Shown here one piece after another: positions 51,503 to 60,709 of a stretch of 64,000 nucleotides of DNA. The position numbers and the translations under genes were made by a program. The DNA comes from SB15 sp964639245 (GTDB lineage: Bacteria; Chloroflexota; Anaerolineae; Aggregatilineales; J027), in the NCBI GenBank assembly GCA_964639245.1, contig CAZXCU010000007.1, forward strand, positions 124,001 to 188,000, in the 5' to 3' direction. Under the pieces are notes generated by a model, which saw only the letters and a program-made list of their open reading frames with translations, did no database searches and had not been told where the DNA came from. Numbering within the stretch: position 1 is the first letter of the stretch; each line of letters begins with the position of its first letter.

Positions 51503-52595
51503 AGCCGCACTTTTAAACGCCCCGCGCCAGCCTTTTGCCATTGAAACGCTTGACCTTGATTCGCCCGGTGCGGGGGAAGTCTTGGTCAAATTAGCCGCGA
51601 GTGGGGTTTGCCACAGCGATTATCACCTTGTCACCGGCGATACCCAGCACCCCCTCCCCGTGATTGCCGGACATGAAGGATCGGGGGTGGTCGAAGCGGT
51701 GGGCGAAGGCGTGACGCGGGTCAAAGTCGGCGACCATGTAGCGCTGAATTGGACACCGGACTGCGGCAGGTGTTTTTATTGTCTGCGCGGGATGCCCAAT
51801 TTATGCGATACCTATACCACGCCTATCTGGGCTGGCACAATGCTGGATGGCACCACCCGCACCCATCAAAACGGCAAGGATATTTTTCTGTACTGCGGGT
51901 TGGGAACGTTCGCTGAATACAGTGTTGTCCCGGAAGCGAGTTGTGTGCCTATCCGTCGGGATGTGCCGTTAAAAGCCGCTGCCCTGATTGGCTGCGCGGT
52001 GGCAACGGGAGTCGGGGCGGCGCTGTATACCAGTCCGGTTAAGGCGGGCGAAAGTGTCGTGGTCATCGGGTGCGGCGGTGTTGGTCTGAATGTGTTGCAA
52101 GGGGCGGCGTTGTGCGGGGCAGAAAAAATCATCGCTCTGGACACCAACCCCACCAAAATGACCCTTGCGCGGCAGTTTGGCGCAACCCACACCCTGATTT
52201 CCGATGAAAATGTTGTCGCACAGGTCAAAGCGCTGACGGACGGACGCGGGGCTGACCATGTTTTTGAAGCGGTAGGGCTACCCCATTTACAGGAACAGGG
52301 ATTAGCGATGGTGCGCCCCGGCGGGAGTCTGGTGCTGGTGGGGCTGGCGGCGATGGGAACAGGCACGAATTTACCCGGCGCGGTGCTGACCCGACAGGAA
52401 AAAACGGTCAAAGGTAGCTATTATGGTTCGGTGAATCCCCGCCGAGATTTTCCCCTGCTCTTGGATTTATACATGGCGGGCAAGCTCAAATTGGACGAAC
52501 TTATTTCCAGAGAATATCGCCTGCCCGAATTAAATGAAGCGTTTGCCGCCATGCTGACGGGCGAGGTCGCACGCGGAATCGTAATTTTTGATTAA
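51492..52595 (+). CDS. Zn-dependent alcohol dehydrogenase (class III-like MDR)
   Basis: 367 aa. Catalytic zinc ligands are the Cys of SGVCHSDYH, GHEGSG and a later Cys (GCAVATG region); the structural zinc site is CGRCFYCLRGMPNLC. The NAD Rossmann motif is VVVIGCGGVGLNVLQ. It oxidises alcohols or S-hydroxymethyl thiols. RBS AAGGAAA. The gene begins inside the ABC-F promoter on the other strand, so the two promoters overlap. Confidence 0.85.
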   Translation: MKVKAALLNAPRQPFAIETLDLDSPGAGEVLVKLAASGVCHSDYHLVTGDTQHPLPVIAGHEGSGVVEAVGEGVTRVKVGDHVALNWTPDCGRCFYCLRGMPNLCDTYTTPIWAGTMLDGTTRTHQNGKDIFLYCGLGTFAEYSVVPEASCVPIRRDVPLKAAALIGCAVATGVGAALYTSPVKAGESVVVIGCGGVGLNVLQGAALCGAEKIIALDTNPTKMTLARQFGATHTLISDENVVAQVKALTDGRGADHVFEAVGLPHLQEQGLAMVRPGGSLVLVGLAAMGTGTNLPGAVLTRQEKTVKGSYYGSVNPRRDFPLLLDLYMAGKLKLDELISREYRLPELNEAFAAMLTGEVARGIVIFD

Positions 52596-52609
52596 TTCCC
52601 ATACGTTAA

Positions 52610-52711
52610 GAAAATCCCCTCCCTCAATCCCTCCCCATGCCTATGGAGAGGGAAGCCGAAAGTAGGGTGGGGACAAAAAATATTCCCCAAAAAATGATTT
52701 TGCGTAAGGTG
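52610..52711. repeat. About 102-bp CCCCTCCC palindromic repeat (intact intergenic copy)
   Basis: Matches the insertion in hicA (2799-2900) over its whole length with one indel and a few changes, including the right end GATTTTGCGTAAGGTG. It lies between the alcohol dehydrogenase and hutU. Confidence 0.85.
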
Positions 52712-52746
52712 AAGTTATAATTAACCCACTAAAAAGGATTTTTTGG

Positions 52747-54402
52747 ATGACACGCGAAATTCATGCCCCACGCGGAACACAGCTGACCTGCAAAAATTGG
52801 CAGATTGAAGCGGCCTACCGCATGATTCAAAATAATCTTGACCCACAAGTGGCATTTGACCCCGATAATTTAATTGTTTATGGCGGACGGGGACGGGCTG
52901 CCCGCAATTGGGAAGCCCTCGACGCGATTTTAGAATCTCTGCGCCAGCTTGAACCGGACGAAACGCTGCTGGTACAGTCCGGCAAGCCCGTTGCGGTGTT
53001 CCGTACCCATCCTGATGCACCGCGTGTGCTGCTTGCCAATTCCAATATCGTACCCGCATGGGCGACACAGGAAAATTTTGACAAGTGGGAAAAAGCGGGA
53101 CTGATCATGTACGGGCAGATGACCGCCGGAAGCTGGATTTATATTGGCACACAGGGCATTTTACAGGGAACATATGAAACCTTTGGAGCGCTGGCACAGC
53201 AGCATGGCTGGGGCAGTCTCAAGGGAAAATTTGTCCTGACGGCGGGTTTGGGTGAAATGGGGGGCGCACAACCGCTTGCCGTGACCATGAACGAGGGAGT
53301 CGGGCTGTTCGTGGAGGTGGATCGCTGGCGGGCGGAACGGCGGTTGTCCCTTCGACAGATTGACGCGATTACCGACAACCTTGAAGAAGCCATGACATGG
53401 GTTGAAGATGCCGTCAAAGCAGGGATACCAAAATCCATCGGGTTGATTGGCAACGCGGCGGAAATTTTACCCGAACTGGTGATGCGCGGGGTCGTGCCGG
53501 ATGTTGTGACCGACCAGACTTCTGCCCATGATGTGATGTACGGCTATATTCCGGCGGGGTTGACGGTGCAAGAAGCGGCACAGTTGCGCGAACAAGACCC
53601 CGAAACCTACCAGCAACGGGCAATGGAATCGATGGCAAAACACGTTCAGGCCATGCTCGATTGGCAGCAAAAAGGCAGCGTGGTTTTTGATTACGGCAAC
53701 AATTTACGCCAGCGTGCCTTTGATTTTGGCGTGAAAAATGCCTTTGATTATCCCGGATTTGTGCCTGCTTATATCCGTCCCCTGTTTTGCGAAGGCAAAG
53801 GGCCCTTCCGATGGGTCGCGCTGTCCGGTGAGGCGGAGGATATTTTTGCTACTGACCGCGCCATGATGGAACTGTTCCCCGAAAATGAGCATTTGAGTCG
53901 CTGGCTGAAAATGGCACAGGAAAAAATCGAATTTCAGGGGCTGCCAGCGCGAATCTGCTGGTTAGGGTATGGCGAACGCGCCAGAGCAGGGCTGAAATTG
54001 AATGAGATGGTGGCACGCGGCGAAGTCAAAGCCCCCATTGTCATCGGGCGTGACCATCTGGATAGCGGGTCGGTTGCCAGCCCGAATCGGGAAACCGAAG
54101 GCATGAAAGACGGGTCGGACGCGATTGCCGATTGGCCTTTGCTCAATGCGCTGATTAACGCGGTGGGCGGGGCAACATGGGTCAGTTTGCATCACGGTGG
54201 CGGGGTGGGGATTGGTTACAGCATCCACGCCGGACAGGTGATTGTGGCAGACGGCACCCCCGACGCGGCAAAGCGACTCGAACGGGTGCTGACGACTGAC
54301 CCCGGCATGGGGGTGGTGCGCCATGTGGACGCAGGCTACCCCGAAGCCATAGAATTTGCCCACCAGCATCACATCAAAATCCCGATGATGGGGAAAAAAT
54401 GA
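52747..54402 (+). CDS. hutU: Urocanate hydratase
   Basis: 551 aa, near the usual 550-560. Conserved blocks: YGGRGRAARNW, LTAGLGEMGGAQPLAVTMNEG for NAD, and LPARICWLGYGERARAG, which holds the active-site Cys. The C-terminal VRHVDAGYPEAIEFA is also typical. It converts urocanate to imidazolone propanoate in histidine breakdown. First gene of the hut operon; its TGA overlaps the next ATG. Confidence 0.95.
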   Translation: MTREIHAPRGTQLTCKNWQIEAAYRMIQNNLDPQVAFDPDNLIVYGGRGRAARNWEALDAILESLRQLEPDETLLVQSGKPVAVFRTHPDAPRVLLANSNIVPAWATQENFDKWEKAGLIMYGQMTAGSWIYIGTQGILQGTYETFGALAQQHGWGSLKGKFVLTAGLGEMGGAQPLAVTMNEGVGLFVEVDRWRAERRLSLRQIDAITDNLEEAMTWVEDAVKAGIPKSIGLIGNAAEILPELVMRGVVPDVVTDQTSAHDVMYGYIPAGLTVQEAAQLREQDPETYQQRAMESMAKHVQAMLDWQQKGSVVFDYGNNLRQRAFDFGVKNAFDYPGFVPAYIRPLFCEGKGPFRWVALSGEAEDIFATDRAMMELFPENEHLSRWLKMAQEKIEFQGLPARICWLGYGERARAGLKLNEMVARGEVKAPIVIGRDHLDSGSVASPNRETEGMKDGSDAIADWPLLNALINAVGGATWVSLHHGGGVGIGYSIHAGQVIVADGTPDAAKRLERVLTTDPGMGVVRHVDAGYPEAIEFAHQHHIKIPMMGKK

Positions 54403-55199
54403 ACGAAACACACATGCGCCTCGCGCAACAGGTTGCTACCCGTTACGCCGAACTTCCAATGGTCGAAGCAGTAGCGATGGCGGGTTCGCTGCTGTCTGGT
54501 TTTGGTAGTTCCGAGTCCGATATTGATATTTACGTTTATTGCCACACGCATCTACCCGGTTCGGAACGGCAGCGCATTGCCCGCGAACAGTCCACCCACG
54601 CGGAGCAGATAGATTTTTGGGGGCCGGGAGATGAATGGGTTGATAAACTCACTGGCATTACCGTCGATGTAATTTATTTTGAAGTAGGGTGGATTGAGGA
54701 ACAATTGAATCGGGTGCTGGTGCGCCATGAGGCATGGATAGGGTATACAACTTGCTTCTGGCATACCGTCAAAATCTCCCGAATTTTATTTGACCGTCAA
54801 GGATGGTTTGCGCGGATGAAAGCCGCCGCCGCACAACCCTATCCAGACCCGTTAAGACAAGCTATTGTACAACTCAATTACCCGCTTTTGCGGCAAATTA
54901 TTCCTTCCTATGCCACCCAAATTGAACACGCAGTGAAACGACAGGATTGGGTGAGCGTGAATCATCGACTAACGGCGCTGCTTGCCAGTTATTTTGACAT
55001 TATTTTTGCAGTCAATCGCCTTCCTCATCCGGGTGAAAAACGCCTGTTGGATTTTGCCGAACGTGACTGCTCCAGCTTGCCAGCCCATTGTCGAGAACAG
55101 GTGGAATATACCTTAGCTGCCCATGAAGATGTAATGGAAAAATTGATGGTTCTACTTGACACCTTCGATGTTTGGTTAAAAGCAGAAGGAGTGTTATGA
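54399..55199 (+). CDS. Nucleotidyltransferase (DUF4037-like) within the hut operon
   Basis: 266 aa. The NTase motif VAMAGSLLSGFGSSESDIDIYVY gives GS and DxD (DIDI), and the third acidic residue lies in ITVDVIYFE. The C-terminal half is helical. It is embedded in the hut operon by ATGA overlaps on both sides, so it is co-translated with hutU and hutI. Its part in histidine degradation is not known; it may act on a small molecule or nucleic acid. Confidence 0.7.
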   Translation: MNETHMRLAQQVATRYAELPMVEAVAMAGSLLSGFGSSESDIDIYVYCHTHLPGSERQRIAREQSTHAEQIDFWGPGDEWVDKLTGITVDVIYFEVGWIEEQLNRVLVRHEAWIGYTTCFWHTVKISRILFDRQGWFARMKAAAAQPYPDPLRQAIVQLNYPLLRQIIPSYATQIEHAVKRQDWVSVNHRLTALLASYFDIIFAVNRLPHPGEKRLLDFAERDCSSLPAHCREQVEYTLAAHEDVMEKLMVLLDTFDVWLKAEGVL

Positions 55200-56482
55200 A
55201 AATTAACTTACTCATTCATCATGCCGCGCAACTTGTCACCTGTGCGGGAGAGGGTAAACCGAAACGCGGTGCTGCTATGCGCGATGTTGGCCTGATTGAA
55301 CAGGGCGCGATTGCCATTGCGGACGGAAAAATTCTTGAAGTCGGGACATCCCGCGACCTGCTACAAAAATATACGGCTGAAACCAGCCTCGACGCATCGG
55401 GAAAAGTCGTCTGCCCCGGCTTTGTTGACCCCCATACCCACGTCGTTTATGCGGGCAATCGGCTGGATGAATTTGAAATGCGGATTCAAGGCGCGTCCTA
55501 TCTGGACATCATGGCGGCAGGCGGGGGTATCGTCAGTACCATGCAAGCCACCCGTCGCGCCTCCCTTGAGGAATTGGTCGCCGTAACCCGCCCCCGTCTG
55601 GATTCCATGCTCAGACTCGGCACGACCACGGTTGAAATCAAAACAGGCTACGGGCTGGATACCGACTCCGAATTGAAAATGTTGGCTGCAATTGCCGAAC
55701 TGGATCAAACCCACCCCTGCGACTTGATTCCGACCTTCATGGGCGCACATGCCATTCCCCCGGAATATAAAAATCAGCCTGAAGGCTATGTGGAATTAGT
55801 GATTGAGGACATGATTCCGCGTGTGGCGCTCCCCACCCCTTCGCCCCTCCCCATTGCGATGGGGAGGGGTTGGGGAGGGGACAAACCCTTCTTCATTGAT
55901 GTTTTTTGTGAGCAAAACGCCTTTAGTTTGGCGCAGTCGCAGCGAATTTTAGCTGCTGGTCAGCAGCACGGCATGAAAATCAAAGCGCATGTGGATGAAT
56001 TTACCAATCTGGGCGGGGTCAAGATGGCTGTGGACTTGGGCGCAACCTCGGTTGACCATCTCGATGTGAGCAGCGCGGAAGACATTCAAATTTTAGCCAA
56101 TTCGGAAACGGTTGGGGTGGTGATTCCGGCGGTGAATTTTAATCTGGGCAGCACCCATTTTGCCCCCGCCCGCGCTATGATTGATGCAGGCGCGATTCTG
56201 GCCCTGACCACCGACATCAATCCCGGTTCTGCGCCCTGTCCTTCGATGCCGCTGGTGATGGCGATTGCCTGTCGCTATCAAAAATTGCTGCCTGCCGAAG
56301 CGCTCAACGCCAGCACCCTCAACGCGGCCTATGCAATTGGCATGGGGGAGAAAATCGGGTCGCTGGAAGCCGGCAAACAAGCCGATATTTTAATCCTCAA
56401 CACCTCCGATTATCGCACGCTGGCCTATCAATTTGGCGATAATCTGGTCGAACGGGTCATCAAACAAGGAAAAATGCTGTGA
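55196..56482 (+). CDS. hutI: Imidazolonepropionase with in-frame palindromic insert
   Basis: 428 aa from ATG 55196, which overlaps the previous stop. Metal and substrate residues: DPHTHVVYAGNR, IKTGYGLD, KAHVDEF and TTDINPGSAP. It hydrolyses imidazolone propanoate. Residues about 211-228 (LPTPSPLPIAMGRGWGGD) are encoded by a palindrome with a perfect 11-bp stem (55844-55869), between EDMIPR and FIDVFCE, where other HutI proteins have a short linker. The frame is kept. Confidence 0.9.
   Translation: MKINLLIHHAAQLVTCAGEGKPKRGAAMRDVGLIEQGAIAIADGKILEVGTSRDLLQKYTAETSLDASGKVVCPGFVDPHTHVVYAGNRLDEFEMRIQGASYLDIMAAGGGIVSTMQATRRASLEELVAVTRPRLDSMLRLGTTTVEIKTGYGLDTDSELKMLAAIAELDQTHPCDLIPTFMGAHAIPPEYKNQPEGYVELVIEDMIPRVALPTPSPLPIAMGRGWGGDKPFFIDVFCEQNAFSLAQSQRILAAGQQHGMKIKAHVDEFTNLGGVKMAVDLGATSVDHLDVSSAEDIQILANSETVGVVIPAVNFNLGSTHFAPARAMIDAGAILALTTDINPGSAPCPSMPLVMAIACRYQKLLPAEALNASTLNAAYAIGMGEKIGSLEAGKQADILILNTSDYRTLAYQFGDNLVERVIKQGKML
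55830..55881. repeat. CCCCTCCC palindrome inside hutI
   Basis: CCCCTCCCCAT (55844-55854) and ATGGGGAGGGG (55859-55869) pair perfectly with a 4-nt loop, flanked by CTCCCCACCCC and GGGGAGGGGAC. Confidence 0.8.
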
Positions 56483-58026
56483 CAATGCTGATTGATGGAA
56501 AAAGCCTGACGATTGAACAGGTTATTGAAGTCGCCTATGGTACGCCCGAAGTCAAATTGAGCGCGGAGGCCATCACACGGGTCAATCGTTGTGCGGAAGC
56601 GGTACAAAAATTGCTGGCAGAAGGCACGGTGGCCTATGGCATCACCACCGGATTCGGCGCATTTAAAGACCGGGTGATTCCGCTTGAACAGGTTGAATTG
56701 TTGCAGCGCAATATTATCGTGAGTCATGCGGTGGGGGTGGGAGACATTTTTGATATTCCCACCACCCGCGCCATCATGTTGATTCGGGCAAATACACTGG
56801 CACGCGGACATTCCGGCATTCGCCTCAGCACCTTGCAACTGCTGCTTGACATGCTGAATCGGGGGGTGCATCCCTTGATTCCCGAAAAAGGCTCGCTCGG
56901 CGCAAGCGGCGATTTAGCCCCCCTCGCCCATATGAGTCTGGTCATGATTGGCGAAGGCGAAGCGCGTTATCAGGGAGAAATTTTATCGGGTGCAGTCGCC
57001 CTCCAAAAAGCGGGGTTGAGTCCGGCCACATTGGCAGCCAAAGAAGGGTTAGCGCTCACCAATGGTACAAGCGTGATGGCAGCTCTTGGCACGCTGGAAA
57101 CCCATCGCGCCGAAATGTTGAGTCAAACGGCGGATATTGCGGGCTGTCTGAGTTTAGAAGCGCTGAATGGCACACCTCAAGCCTATGATGCACGGATTCA
57201 TGCGCTGCGTCCATTTCCCCGTCAAACCGATTGCGCGGCCTATTTGCGAAAACTCATCGCGGGCAGTGAATTTACCCGTGGCTATGACCCGACCAATATT
57301 CAGGATGCCTATACCCTGCGCTGTATTCCACAGGTACACGGCGCGGCGCGGGATGCGATTGCCTATGCGCGGTGGGCAATGGAAATTGAACTCAACGCCG
57401 TCACCGACAACCCGCTGATTTTTATCGATGAGGACTCCGGCGCCATTGAAGTGATCTCCGGCGGCAATTTTCACGGCGAACCGCTTGCCATTGCGATGGA
57501 TTATCTCGGTATTGCCATGAGCGAATTGGGCAATATTTCTGAACGGCGCATCATGCGGCTGATTGATGAAGCCTCAAATGTGTATACGCTGCCGCCCTTT
57601 TTGACCGAACATGGCGGTTTAAATTCCGGTTTTATGATTGTGCAATATACCGCCGCTGCCCTTGCCACCGAAAGCAAAGTCCTCTCGCACCCCGCCAGCG
57701 TGGATACGATTCCGACCTCTGCCAATGTCGAAGACCATGTGAGTATGGGGGTGACTGCCGCGTTAAAAATCCGCCGTATTTCTACCAATGTCGAACGGAT
57801 TCTGGCGATTGAATTAATGGCGGCTGCACAGGGAATTGATTTCCGCAAAAAAATTCATGGCGCAAATGCCAAACTCGGACGCGGCACACAACCCGCCTAT
57901 GAACTAATTCGCCAGCATGTCCCGTTTATTGCCGAAGATACGGTGATGTACCCGTATATGGAGGCGGTGCGCGGGTTGGTCGCACGCGGCGACATTGTAA
58001 CCACCGTGAATGAGCGGCTTGGCTAG
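56479..58026 (+). CDS. hutH: Histidine ammonia-lyase
   Basis: 515 aa starting at GTG 56479 (overlapping the hutI stop; an ATG at 56485 is the alternative). The MIO cofactor triad Ala-Ser-Gly is in GSLGASGDLAPLAH, and the catalytic Tyr is in YGITTGFG. It deaminates histidine to urocanate. The order hutU, nucleotidyltransferase, hutI, hutH is a compact operon. Confidence 0.95.
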   Translation: MTMLIDGKSLTIEQVIEVAYGTPEVKLSAEAITRVNRCAEAVQKLLAEGTVAYGITTGFGAFKDRVIPLEQVELLQRNIIVSHAVGVGDIFDIPTTRAIMLIRANTLARGHSGIRLSTLQLLLDMLNRGVHPLIPEKGSLGASGDLAPLAHMSLVMIGEGEARYQGEILSGAVALQKAGLSPATLAAKEGLALTNGTSVMAALGTLETHRAEMLSQTADIAGCLSLEALNGTPQAYDARIHALRPFPRQTDCAAYLRKLIAGSEFTRGYDPTNIQDAYTLRCIPQVHGAARDAIAYARWAMEIELNAVTDNPLIFIDEDSGAIEVISGGNFHGEPLAIAMDYLGIAMSELGNISERRIMRLIDEASNVYTLPPFLTEHGGLNSGFMIVQYTAAALATESKVLSHPASVDTIPTSANVEDHVSMGVTAALKIRRISTNVERILAIELMAAAQGIDFRKKIHGANAKLGRGTQPAYELIRQHVPFIAEDTVMYPYMEAVRGLVARGDIVTTVNERLG

Positions 58027-58072
58027 ATGTGTGCAGATATGAAAAGCATGGTTAATACTAGCTCTACATCCC

Positions 58073-59206
58073 CTAGAGATGAGCCACATTTTCTGGAGGG
58101 AAATTGGCCTGTACCCATCCATCAAATTGGGCCAGTAAGTCGGGCTGAATCAAGGGGTCAACACACAAAAAGCCATTCCGTGCAATCCGAATCACATCCC
58201 GCATAGAATAACTAAATTCACGCACGAGCAGGGCATATTCCTGAGACAAGGTGGTATTGAACAAGGGCGGGTCATCCGTATTCAGTGTGATCATCACCCC
58301 GGCTTTATCCAATACTGGAAAAGGGTGGAGGGCAATATTTTCAAAAAAGCGTAGGTAAAGATTGCTGGTTAGGCTGATTTCTAACGGAATCTGACGCTCC
58401 GCCAGCAACCGCACCAACGAGTCATCCTCAATCGCACGTACCCCATGTCCGATTCTGTCCGCTTGAAGGGCTTCCACTGCGCCACGCACACTTGCCGCGC
58501 CTTCGCTTTCCCCTGCGTGTGGTACACTTAGTAACCCTTCGTTTTTGGCTTGGGCAAACACTGCGGCAAAGGGTTCGGGCGGTGCATTGACTTCACTTCC
58601 CCCCAAACCCAACGCACGGACTCCGTGTTCGCGCCCCATCAAGGCAAATTCGAGGGTACGCTCTGCCGCCCCTGCTACGTACTTCCCACCCTTTTTATAA
58701 TCCTCAAAAGCACGGTTACGCGGAATATCAAAAATCCAGCGCAGTTCTATTCCATAGGTATCGCGCACCTGCCGCCGCCCTTCGGAAAGCCCATTCAAAA
58801 TCATCTCTATGGTCATGTTTTTGTTCAAAAAATGGACATGCGTATAGGGCGTGAAGGTAATTTCGGCATACACTACTTTTTGCGCTGCTAAATCTTTCCC
58901 CACCTGAAACACAGCAGAGGCGAGATCATCTTCGGTACGCAGCAGATTTTTAATGGTGCGATTAACATCCATAAAATGATAAAAATCGGTGAAAGCAAAC
59001 CATTGCTGAATCGCGGCGAGTTCCATTTGGGGCAGCAGATGTTGCAAGCCGTTGCGTTCTGCCAACGTAAGAATCGTCTCTGCGTTCAGCGCTCCTTCAA
59101 GGTGCAGGTGCAGTTCGACTTTGGGCATGGTGACGAGATGCTGCATTGTTGTGTCCATGATTCTCTCCCATGATTTAAATGATGGTAGGCTGAAAGGCTG
59201 TCTCAA
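58073..59206 (-). CDS. add: Adenosine deaminase
   Basis: 377 aa; an ATG at 59158 would remove the N-terminal 16 residues and also fits. Metal and catalytic residues: KVELHLHLEGAL, PHAGESEGA, RIGHGVRA and LNTDDPPLF. It deaminates adenosine or a related purine in salvage. Convergent with hutH, 46 bp apart. Single gene. Confidence 0.9.
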   Translation of the reverse strand: MRQPFSLPSFKSWERIMDTTMQHLVTMPKVELHLHLEGALNAETILTLAERNGLQHLLPQMELAAIQQWFAFTDFYHFMDVNRTIKNLLRTEDDLASAVFQVGKDLAAQKVVYAEITFTPYTHVHFLNKNMTIEMILNGLSEGRRQVRDTYGIELRWIFDIPRNRAFEDYKKGGKYVAGAAERTLEFALMGREHGVRALGLGGSEVNAPPEPFAAVFAQAKNEGLLSVPHAGESEGAASVRGAVEALQADRIGHGVRAIEDDSLVRLLAERQIPLEISLTSNLYLRFFENIALHPFPVLDKAGVMITLNTDDPPLFNTTLSQEYALLVREFSYSMRDVIRIARNGFLCVDPLIQPDLLAQFDGWVQANFPPENVAHL

Positions 59207-59311
59207 GGTTCAAGCAATGGAGGCATATCAGCTTTTCCAAAACAAAAAAGCCCATCGCCTAAGATTGCGAATTTTAAGCCTGTGTTTACACACATTTCGT
59301 AGCAGTGTCAA

Positions 59312-59340
59312 CAAAAAACTCGTCCATCTGAACGAGTTTT
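59312..59340 (-). terminator. Terminator of tRNA-Val gene
   Basis: On the minus strand AAAACTCGT pairs with ACGAGTTTT, continuing into TT; 6 nt after the tRNA 3' end. Confidence 0.7.
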
Positions 59341-59345
59341 GAAGA

Positions 59346-59418
59346 TGGGCGCTAAGGGACTCGAACCCCTAACCCTTCGCGTGTAAGGCGAATGCTCTAG
59401 CCATTGAGCTAAGCGCCC
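59346..59418 (-). tRNA. tRNA-Val (anticodon TAC)
   Basis: On the minus strand the acceptor stem GGGCGCT pairs with AGCGCCC, the discriminator is A, the T-loop is GGTTCGAGTCC and the anticodon loop CTTACAC gives TAC, reading GUN valine codons. CCA is not encoded. An intrinsic terminator follows. Confidence 0.9.
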
Positions 59419-59467
59419 CTAGAATAGAGAGGATTATAGAAACGAATATCCTCTCCGTCAAGGCAGT

Positions 59468-60643
59468 TTAATCGCTTTCCGAATAGACCGCCGAGGTCAG
59501 GCTGTTTTTGATGATTCCGCTGCCCTGAATCGCCACTGCGCTGAGGGTACCGAGTAAATTTTCGGGAACCACCCAGCCCACCGCCGTACCATCTGCAACA
59601 TTAGAATCAGTACCTATCAGGGTTGCCTGTGTACCGCCCGTTGGGGTGTAATAAAAATCAACACGGGTGGCGCTGGCGGGAGCGCTCGCCCATGAAATCG
59701 TCACGGTTGCGCCAAATTGCAGCGTATACAAATTACCGTCAAACCCGATATAGGGGGCAGCACGAACAAGATCGTTGTCCCCGCCCGCATTGGCATTGTA
59801 ATTCGGGTCGTAGGTAATTTTGAGCAAGGGCGAACGGGTCGAGCCAACTTCATTAACCGCTTCCGCATAAAAATACAGCACTGGATCAAATTCGTTAAAC
59901 GTATAGGTCACAGTTGCACCATCGAAGGGGTCAACATCTGTTCCCACCAGCACCGCATCGCTGGCAGCAGACTCGCCAGCCATAAAACGTACCTCATCTG
60001 CGTTTTGCACCACCCCCACCGTCAAAGAAAGGGTTGGTTGCAAGGTGACGACTTCGGTACTTGAAATCGAAATGATGGGCGCAGCCGTCAAATTTTGTGG
60101 GAGGGTTGGTGCGCCACTTGTGCCGGACGTGGTGCTGCCGGATGTCGTAGAACCCGTGGTACTACCCGAAGTGGTTGAACCTGTTGTGCTGCCCGCAGTC
60201 GTTGAACCCGTTGTGCTGCCTGTGGTAGTGGTCGAAGTGGATGGCGCACGCGGGACGCGTAACTGCTGCCCCACCGCAATACTATCGGGATTAGCAAGGC
60301 AGTTGGCGCGGGTTAAATCGGTGATGGTGCTGCCTGTATTGGTCGCAATCACCCCCAGCGAATCGCCCGCCTTAACCGTATAAATGACCCAATCGGTACG
60401 CGGGGTGCAGTTCACCACTGTCGCAGGAGCATTCGCGGTTGGTTGCGGATTAAATTGTTCCGCCGTTGGTTGGAGCGTGATTCCGGCGGTGGGGGTCAGG
60501 TTCGAGGTCGCGGACGGAGTTCTGGCAACTGTCCCTGTGCGGATAATAGGAACGGCGGTTGCCGGGGAGTCATCGTCTCCCGAAAGTGAACAGGCCAGCG
60601 AAACCAACAGCAGGGGCAGCAGGGCAAGCAAAATTCGACGCAT
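59468..60643 (-). CDS. LysM-domain lipoprotein with Thr/Ser-rich linker
   Basis: 391 aa from ATG 60643 (AGGAG upstream). Lipobox LVSLAC at about 16-21, a Thr/Pro-rich spacer, a LysM domain (YTVKAGDSLGVIATNTGSTITDLTRANCLANPDSIAVGQQLRVP) at about 90-135, a degenerate TGSTTSGSTT repeat, and two Ig-like beta regions (EVRFMAGESAASDAVLVGTDVDPFDG and TRVDFYYTPTGGTQATLIG). It is a cell-wall-associated lipoprotein. Confidence 0.8.
   Translation of the reverse strand: MRRILLALLPLLLVSLACSLSGDDDSPATAVPIIRTGTVARTPSATSNLTPTAGITLQPTAEQFNPQPTANAPATVVNCTPRTDWVIYTVKAGDSLGVIATNTGSTITDLTRANCLANPDSIAVGQQLRVPRAPSTSTTTTGSTTGSTTAGSTTGSTTSGSTTGSTTSGSTTSGTSGAPTLPQNLTAAPIISISSTEVVTLQPTLSLTVGVVQNADEVRFMAGESAASDAVLVGTDVDPFDGATVTYTFNEFDPVLYFYAEAVNEVGSTRSPLLKITYDPNYNANAGGDNDLVRAAPYIGFDGNLYTLQFGATVTISWASAPASATRVDFYYTPTGGTQATLIGTDSNVADGTAVGWVVPENLLGTLSAVAIQGSGIIKNSLTSAVYSESD
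60125..60240. repeat. Degenerate tandem repeat encoding GSTTSGSTT linker
   Basis: A run of about 12- to 15-bp units within the LysM lipoprotein gene, read on the minus strand as Gly-Ser-Thr-Thr repeats. Length may vary between strains. Confidence 0.7.
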
Positions 60644-60709
60644 CCATGAAACTCCTAAAAACATAGCATAACATATTTATGCTTCAAATTTGCGCGAGAA
60701 TCGTGCAAA

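Noticed and set aside
60045..60383. Open frame with repeated VVLPEVVEP units on the plus strand
   Set aside because: It is the antisense reading of the Thr/Ser-rich linker of the LysM lipoprotein, an artefact of tandem repeats.
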